From Symbiodinium natans (taxonomy: Eukaryota > Sar > Dinophyceae > Suessiales > Symbiodiniaceae), in the NCBI GenBank assembly GCA_905221605.1, contig CAJNDS010000053.1, positions 62,001-126,000 on the forward strand: 64,000 nt of DNA. The letters are read 5' to 3'. How positions within the stretch are numbered: position 1 is the first letter of the stretch; every line of letters begins with the position of its first letter. Both the position numbers and the translations under genes were made by a program. The notes under the pieces are model-generated. The model was given only the letters and a program-made list of their open reading frames with translations. It did not search any database and was not told where the DNA came from. This document shows, in pieces, positions 57,988 to 64,000 of this stretch.

Positions 57988-58329
57988 CCTAGGACAGTCG
58001 TGAAGGATGAACTTGGGGGTTTAGGGTTTAGGGTTTAGGGTGTAGGGCTTTTCACGCTGCGAGTGCGGGACGACGCGACGGGCGCTGTGGAAACGATTGG
58101 AGTCCGTTGTTGCATTCCCTTGAAGTCAGTCGAGGCGACCCGATCCGCCATGGCCATGGCGAATGGCAGGTATTGTGGAGCCTTCGAGGAATACAGTCGA
58201 GTCCTCGGGGCAGGGCGGGGCAAGTGCATGGTCTCGGAGAGCTTGGCATGCGAGGAGGACACGTGTGCTTCGGCCTACCTGGATGGCCAAGGGCAGTGGC
58301 AGCGTCGCTCGCGCCCAAGTGACGGGTGA
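57988..58329 (+). CDS. gene 6: 3' exons of an unrecognised Cys-containing protein
   Basis: Exon 57988-58017 (PRTVVKDELG, donor at or beside GTTTAGGG) joins in phase to 58046-58329: LFTLRVRDDATGAVETIGVR, then CCIPLKSVEATRS, RYCGAFEEYSRVLGAGRGKC, ESLACEEDTCASAY and TGA after RSRPSDG. Six cysteines in the second exon suggest a secreted or lumenal domain. The 28-bp intron 58,018-58,045 would consist almost only of TTTAGGG units, so direct read-through must also be considered (it hits TAG). Family not recognised. Confidence 0.45.
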
Positions 58330-58599
58330 CATGATCCATCTCTGTTGGAAAGGGACTCGAAAGAGTACTGTCAGTCCCTACGCGGTTCCTGTCTCACGAT
58401 CGTGACTGGGTAAGCCCTTCTAGGGGCGCACATGTACATGGATCCTGGAAAGGGTCTTTTTCGGATTTCAGCCTACACCCTCAACCCTAAGCCATCAACC
58501 CTAAGCCCTGATCCCTAGACCCTAAAGCCTCGACCCTAAACCCTAGACCATAGACCTTAAACTGCCATAAACCCCAACCCCTAAACCCTAAACCCAACC

Positions 58600-58790
58600 C
58601 CGAACCCCCGAACCACCGAACCCCCGAACCCCCGAACCCCCGAACCCCCGAAACCCCGAACCCCCGAACCCCCGAACCCCCGAACCCCCGAACCCCCGAA
58701 CCCTAAACCCTAAACCCTAAACCCTAAACCCTAAACCCTAAACCCTAAACCCTAAACCCTAAACCCTAAACCCTAAACCCTAAACCCTCA
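58600..58790. repeat. CCCCCGAA octamer array followed by CCCTAAA array
   Basis: Eleven or so CCCCCGAA units (58,605-58,700), then about 12 perfect CCCTAAA units. Confidence 0.95.
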
Positions 58791-58797
58791 CGCTGGC

Positions 58798-58826
58798 AAG
58801 GCTGGGGCTGCTCGCTGGCCTGGCTC
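58798..58826 (+). CDS. short hydrophobic exon-like island
   Basis: Between GGCAAG and a GGTAAAGCC donor the frame reads LGLLAGLA. Too short to assign. Confidence 0.25.
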
Positions 58827-58859
58827 GGTAAAGCCTTGGGTTGCTGTCGCGAGGCCACG

Positions 58860-59480
58860 GGTTTAGGGTTTGGGGTTTAGGGTTTAGGGCTTAGGGTTTA
58901 GGGTTTAGGGTTTAGGGTCTGGTGAAAACATGACCTTGCCCACGAGGTCATTAACATGTATATTATGTATGATAGAGTGTTAGGGTTTAGGGTTTTTGGG
59001 GTTTTAGGGTTTGGGGTTTGGTATTTATGGGATTTGGGATTTTAGGGGTTTTAGGGTTTAGGGTCTAGTGTCTGGGGTTTTGAGGGTTTAGGGTCTGGGA
59101 TCTAGGGTCTAGGGCGTAGGGTTTGGAATGTTGGGGGTCTAAACGGTTTATCATTCAATGTTTTAGGGTTTATTGAGGGTTAGGGTTGCTTTTTGAGTTT
59201 TTAGTTTCATTTTCTGGTTTAAGGCTCGAATTTAATTTCGGGTTTCGGGCTAGGAGTTTAGGGTTGGGTGCGAGGTCCTACTTGTTTTACATTTTGTTTT
59301 GGTGTTTTGGTTGGGGGGGGGGTGGTGTTAGGGACATGGGGTTGGCATTTTGGGGTCTAGGGGGTTGAGGGTTAAAGCCTAAGCCCTAACCTAACCCTAA
59401 CCCTCCTGAGGGTCAAGAAGCGACAAGGTTGTGGCTAGGGTTTAGGGTTTCGGGTTTAGGGTTCAGGGTTTAGGGGTTTA
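58860..59480. repeat. degenerate TTTAGGG region
   Basis: Runs of TTTAGGG, TTTTGGGG and GTTTAGGATT variants; the 60-codon frame at 59,186 is repeat-derived. Confidence 0.8.
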
Positions 59481-59794
59481 GGGTTTAAGGTTTTTTTTTT
59501 TTTTTTTATGGTTTCTGATAGTCCACAAGGAGGGTTGTCTCGAGGTTTTTTTTTGGCCTGTCGGGTTAAAGACGGGAAGAATGCCAAGAACCCGTCCCAC
59601 CCCCCCACCCCTCCTTAAGAACTCTAAACAGCCAAGGACAGTTCTTCGTAGCTCCAACGTCCATCCAACAAAAACCCTAAGGCCCCCAGACACCCTTTCT
59701 TTTCAAGGGTTTATGATTTAAACGCCAAATGCTTAAACCTAAACCCTAAACCCTAAACCCTAAACCCTAAATCCTAAACGTTCAACCCTGAACC

Positions 59795-59880
59795 GCCAAG
59801 CCTGTGAAAGGCAGAGACGTGGGCCGACCTTCTCTTCTCCACGAGAGATGCAGCGCGCTGAGCTTTTGCCAGGGACTCCA
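59795..59880 (+). CDS. exon-like island
   Basis: After AAAGGCAG a frame reads RRGPTFSSPREMQRAELLPG; two other frames close. Not assigned. Confidence 0.3.
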
Positions 59881-59936
59881 ATAGGGGTTAGGTGTTAGGG
59901 TTTAGGGTTTAGGGTTTAATGTTGACCTCCTTTTAA

Positions 59937-59939
<3 letters not shown>

Positions 59940-59968
<29 letters not shown>

Positions 59969-59969
59969 G
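59940..59969 (+). repeat. poly-C tract, about 28 bases
   Basis: Homopolymer run in unique sequence. Confidence 0.9.
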
Positions 59970-60204
59970 TCTCAATTGATTTTTGTTTGCGCCCCCGCCC
60001 TATTGGGGTGGGGGGGGGGGTCGGGCTGTCCCGAGCCGCCCCCAAGCCCTGACCTACCTAAAAGGGCGCGTAGAAAAAAAGTCGGTCCCCGGGCTGGGAT
60101 TTCTTGTTATTGAGGGGGGTTTATAAGTGAGTTCCGGGATCCGAATTCTTTAATTACGGGGGGGTTTGCAAAAGGCAGGTTAACATTAGGGTTTAGGGTT
60201 TAGG

Positions 60205-60415
60205 GTTTAAGGAATATTGCTTCAAGCTAAGAGGGTTCCTCATATGATTAAGAAATGCTCCTTAAAGTCAAAGAGGGTTCCTCATATGGTTAAAGGAATG
60301 TTCAGAATATTCCTTAAAGTAAAAGAGGGTTCCTGACCTGGTTTAAGGAATCTTCCTTGAACAAAAAAGCGGTTCCTCATATGGCTTAATGAAGATTCCT
60401 CCATTTAGGGGTGTC
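60205..60415. mobile_element. MITE-like cluster with repeated GAGGGTTCCTCATATGG
   Basis: Four near-copies of AAAGAGGGTTCCTCATATGG spaced 40-55 bp apart, with TTAAGGAAT-type motifs resembling families C and D. A telomeric run precedes it. Confidence 0.55.
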
Positions 60416-60759
60416 TGGGTTTGCCACTCAAGCCACGCGTCAGGGGCTTCGGGTTTAGGGCTAAAGGGTTTATAGGGGTTTAGGAGTTTGGGGTTTCGGG
60501 CTTAGGGTTTACGAATTAGGGTTAGGGTTTAGGGTCAAAGGGTGAATGTAGGGGTTTGGTACTTTAGGGTTAAGGGGTCCGGGCTCAAAAGAGTAGAGGG
60601 CTCAGCCTTTCAAGGTTCGTTTAGGGGCTTAAGGCGTAGCAACTGTTACGCTCTAAGCCCTAACTGAAAGACACACATCTTAAACCCCAATGCCCAAGAC
60701 CTTGGTACCCCGAAATCTCCGGGAATCAAGTTTTGCAAAAGCGGCTTGGCTTGGTGGGT

Positions 60760-60900
60760 TTAGGGTTTAGGGTTTAGGGCTTAGGGTTTAGGGTTTAGGG
60801 TTTAGGGTTTAGGGTTTAGGGCTTAGGGTTTTAGGATTTTGGGTTTTAGGATTTTGGGGTTTAGGGTTTAGGGGTTTCGGGCGTAGGGTTTAGGGTTAAA
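60760..60900. repeat. TTTAGGG array with TTTTAGGATTTTGGG variants
   Basis: Heptamer run becoming irregular. Confidence 0.9.
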
Positions 60901-60978
60901 CGCCTTAGGGTTTTAGGCCTTGTTCGTTCACAGGGCTTTGTCTCAGCGGCGATCTGGGCTTATGCTGATGGTCATGTG

Positions 60979-61089
60979 TTGGGATGTTCCCCTGTTTAGC
61001 AGTCCTTAGCAGGGATTATAGTACACCCCCCCCCCCCCGCTTATTATAATCCCTATTAACGGCTGTTAGTATAAGGGGGAACATCCCAA
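60979..61089. mobile_element. MITE-like palindrome, family A copy 3
   Basis: TTGGGATGTTCCCC and GGGGAACATCCCAA are perfect 14-bp inverted ends. The arms AGCAGTCCTTAGCAGGGATT and AATCCCTATTAACGGCTG pair imperfectly around a C13 run. Confidence 0.8.
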
Positions 61090-61239
61090 GTCGTGCTTCA
61101 ACCTTCTACACTCCCAAGCTCGTAAAGCCTAAATCCTCTTAAACTCCTCAACCCTAAACCCTAGGCCCTAAACCCTAAGCTCCAAACTCCTAAACCCCAA
61201 ACCCCCTAAACCCTAAACTCCTAAACTACGCCCTTACAG

Positions 61240-62151
61240 CGGATCTCTTCGACAGTACGTGGGCCGTGTTGAGGCCTTTCCCAAAGGTTTCATGTGGCAA
61301 GTGATACTTTGAAACCCGAAGCGCTAAACTAAACCCAGCCCTAAGCACCCTACGCACCCTACGCACCCTACGCACCCTACGCACCCTACGCACCCTACGC
61401 ACCCTACGCACCCTACGCACCCTACGCACCCTACGCACCCTAAACCCTAAACCCTAAACCCTAAACCGTAAGGTCCCGCTCTCCACCCTGTGGCCTTCGT
61501 GGGCCGGACCCTACATGCCACGGCCTTGGGAGAGCCTCAGGTTTTCTCAGGGTTTTTGTGGGGGAGTGTAGGGTTTAGGGTTTAGGGTTTAGGGTTTAGG
61601 GTTTAGGGTTTAGGGTTTAGGGTTTAGGGTTTAGGGTTTAAGTTTAGAGTTTAGGGTTTAGGGAGTTTAGGGTTTAGGGTTTAGGGTTTAGGGTTTAGGA
61701 GCTCAACCTTTTTTGTAGCGTGTTAGTATCCAGCACCCAGGGCGATCTTCAGGCAGCCTACAAACAGGCGCAAGGTTTTTTTTGGATTCTCAGAGTTTAC
61801 GGTTTAGGGTTCACTGTGAGTCAGGCCTGTTCCTCCTAGCCGGGCCCGAAAGCCACAAGTCCGAACGCCATTGAAATCCCAAACCCCTTAATTAATGAAG
61901 CTTCTCAACCCCCCCCCCCCCCCCCCAAAAAAAAACCCCCCAAAAAAAGACAAAAGGACCAAAACCCAAGCTCCAAAACCCGCCTTCAGGGTCTAGGGTC
62001 TAGGGTTTAACGGTTTAGTGTGTAGGGGTTAGGGTCAGGGGGCCGTTGTTCCTGGGCCAGGAGGGCTTTTTGTGCCTTGGGGGCCGAAGTTAATGTGGCT
62101 GGTAGTCGCTGAGTGGCTTGTGTGGGCACAGCCTACGATGCCCCGAGCAGG
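61240..62151 (+). CDS. gene 7: four phase-consistent exons, family not recognised
   Basis: Exons 61240-61286 (GSLRQYVGRVEAFPK), 61473-61540 (PALHPVAFVGRTLHATALGE), 61741-61774 (GDLQAAYKQAQ) and 62132-62151 (YDAPSR) join in one frame with GT donors. The introns contain a GCACCCTAC array, TTTAGGG arrays and a unique piece. Gene extends both ways. The product cannot be named from these 60 or so codons. Confidence 0.45.
61340..61441. repeat. perfect GCACCCTAC nonamer array
   Basis: Eleven perfect nine-base units. The minus-strand poly-(RRV) frame is an artefact. It passes directly into CCCTAAA. Confidence 0.97.
61568..61700. repeat. TTTAGGG array in gene 7 intron
   Basis: About 18 units with small indels. 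Confidence 0.95.
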
Positions 62152-62159
62152 GTTTCGGG

Positions 62160-62930
62160 TTCAGTAGGTTTCTAGGGTTTAGGGTTTATATAGGGGTTTT
62201 AGGGTTAAGGGTTTTTAGGGTTTAGGTTTTTTAGGGCTTCGGGTTGAGGCTTAGGGTATTTTGCCCACTGGTAACCCTCACGCCTTTGCCTTCAAGGGCT
62301 TGGGGTTTTGGGCTTGTGCAGGGTGTAGGGTTTAGGGTTTAGGGTTTAGGGTTTAGGATTTAGGGTTTAGGGTTTAGGGTGTAGAGGTGTTTAGGGTTAA
62401 GGGTTTACAGTGCCGAGGTTCATCCCTCAGTGGGTACCAATCCCTGAGCCTTAAACCCTTAACCCTGCCACAGCGGGCATTCTTTGGTGTAGGGGCGTGG
62501 TGTGTTCGGGTTTCGGGTATTTTGGTGTCAGGGGTTAGGGGCGCAGACGACAAATCAGAGAAGGAGATCTTGAGCAAATGCTATCACCCCAAACACAAAA
62601 TCTGTGGGGGTGTAGGGTTTAGGGTGTTAGGACTTCGGAAGCTCTCACGGGCTATTGGGGCTTCGGGTTTAGTGGTTTTAGGGTTTCGGGTTTGGGGTCT
62701 AGGTTTTACCGAAAAACACCGAAACCGATTTTTGTGCATGTTCCCTGCCAATTTTCTTTAGGGTGTGGGGTTTGGGGTGTAGGGTGCGGGTTCGGGGTTT
62801 AGGATTTAGGGGTGGTTTTGGGCCTCAACCCTAGACCTAGACCCTCAACTTTAAGCCGCCCAGGGTTTAGAACCCCTACCTTGAGAGCCCAGAACCTACT
62901 CTCCGCAGGGTGTTCCTATATGCCCCCCTA
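62160..62930. other. degenerate TTTAGGG repeats and short unique pieces
   Basis: 62,380-62,760 has a 124-codon + frame running through repeat-like sequence; I see no motif. Considered intron-like. Confidence 0.4.
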
Positions 62931-62934
62931 AACC

Positions 62935-63465
62935 CTAAACGTTAAGCCCTAAACCCTATAAACCCTAAACCCCACACCCTAAACCCTAAACCCTAAACCC
63001 TAAACCCTAAACCCTAAACCCTAAACCCCTAACCCCTAACCCCTAAACCCTAAACCCTAAACCCTAAACCCTAAACCCTAAACCCTAAACATTCAACCCT
63101 AAACCCTAAACCCTAAACCGTAAACCCTAAACCCAAACTCAACCCTAAACCCTAAACCCTTAATCCTTAAACCCTAAACCTCAACCCTAAACCCTAAACC
63201 CTAAACCCTATAACCTAAACCCTAACCCCTAAACCCTAAACCCTAAACCCTAAACCCTAAACCCTAAACCCTAAACCCTAAACCCTAAACCCTAAACCCT
63301 AAACCCTAAACCCTAAACCCTAAACCCTAAACCCTAAACATTCAACCCTAAACCCTAAACCCTAAACCCTGAACCCTAAACCCTAAACCCTAAACCCTAA
63401 ACACTAAACCCTAAACCCTAAACCCTAAAGCCTAAACCCTAAACCCTGAACCCTGAACCCTAAAC
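62935..63465. repeat. 530-bp CCCTAAA array
   Basis: The longest telomere-type array here, with scattered variants. CCCTAAACATTCAACCCTAA occurs twice (63,085 and 63,334), which suggests duplication of a block of about 250 bp. Confidence 0.95.
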
Positions 63466-63490
63466 ACATGCCTTGACGCCCCGGACCGAG

Positions 63491-63574
63491 GCCCCCAGCC
63501 GTGCCTGGGCTGGGGCTAAGCGTTGCCCGCGGGGGGACCTGGGGCCGTTGGGCTGCCGTTTGGCAGAGTTCGCG
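63491..63574 (+). CDS. GC-rich exon-like island
   Basis: From GACCGAG to GCG|GTTTAAGG the frame APSRAWAGAKRCPRGD...LGCRLAEFA (28 codons) is open and phase 0. It could continue gene 7. Confidence 0.35.
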
Positions 63575-63884
63575 GTTTAAGGGGGTAAGGTTTTAGGGTT
63601 TAGGGTTTAGGGTTTAGGGTTAGGGCCCTAAACCCTGAACCCCATACCCTAAACCCGTACAGTTAGGGTTTAGGGCTCGTTTTAGGGGAGTAGGGTTGAG
63701 CATGCCAAGAGACCGGTAAAACTTCGTGAAACACTCCACGTCCTATATACATACATATAAAATGAGTCGGGGTTCTGTCTATGAGGCTAGGTACACTCCT
63801 TAAGTGAGGGACATTGAGCTTTCTGCAGAGTTTGCGGTTTGAGGAGACTGTTTGCAGGCGATCGCACTGAGACCCCAAATCCTA

Positions 63885-64000
63885 AACCCTAAGCCCCAAA
63901 CAGTAAGGACTGAGCCCTGAACCCTAAAACCCTAAACCCTAAACCCTAAACCCTAAGCCCTAAACCCTAAACCCTGAGCCCTAAACCCTAAGCCCTAAGC
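63885..64000. repeat. CCCTAAA/CCCTAAG repeats to window end
   Basis: Telomere-like array running off the window. Confidence 0.9.

Noticed and set aside
61226-61438. Minus-strand Arg-Val repeat protein
   Set aside because: Read-through of a perfect GCACCCTAC nonamer array.
63663-63878. 71-codon minus-strand frame near window end
   Set aside because: Unique sequence, but no recognisable domain or splice partners.

Overview
The window looks like nuclear DNA of a dinoflagellate (Symbiodiniaceae-like in style). Four things point there: TTTAGGG/CCCTAAA telomere-type heptamers everywhere; short exons joined by introns with GT, GC and GA 5' ends and AG|G 3' ends; genes lying head to tail on the + strand; and proteins of types familiar from dinoflagellates (a TIR-like multi-pass membrane protein and an EF-hand voltage-gated-channel relative). 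Most long open frames in the window are by-products of low-complexity repeats. The real coding sequence sits in islands of about 25-350 bases between repeat arrays. I assembled exons by hand, using reading phase, splice-site dinucleotides and family resemblance. No transcript evidence was available.

Layout. 1-2,800: an exon-like scrap, then a complex GC-rich tandem-repeat block bracketed by inverted arrays. 2,800-5,650: degenerate telomere-like repeats and several palindromic MITE-like elements. 5,659-10,271: gene 1, TIR-like membrane protein, about 11 exons and 638 codons. 10,560-13,345: gene 2, nine exons that close into an uninterrupted 259-residue frame of unrecognised family. 13,536-14,475: a 200-bp element and a 15-bp minisatellite. 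15,546-27,002: gene 3 region, an unrecognised exon chain followed by 2-oxoglutarate/Fe(II)-oxygenase-like exons. 27,000-31,000: minisatellites and unassigned islands. 31,044-51,930: gene 4, the pore, S6, EF-hands and coiled-coil tail of a cation channel, 20 exons giving about 344 codons in frame. One 4.6-kb intron of gene 4 holds a large minisatellite and an inverted copy of the 200-bp element. 52,600-64,000: exon islands of at least three further + strand genes, mostly unrecognised, ending in long CCCTAAA arrays.

The striking feature is that nearly every intron is filled with telomere-type heptamers, in either orientation. The TTTAGGG-oriented arrays can supply splice signals themselves, because G|GTTTAG|G contains both GT and AG. 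In at least two and probably three MITE families one copy has lost or split an arm around a telomeric array, which suggests the arrays were inserted and then grew. One short element (6,605-6,740) has terminal inverted repeats that practically coincide with the intron ends, like an introner. The genes show no obvious shared pathway. What they share is the architecture, and start codons lying directly behind AG acceptors, as expected for spliced-leader trans-splicing.
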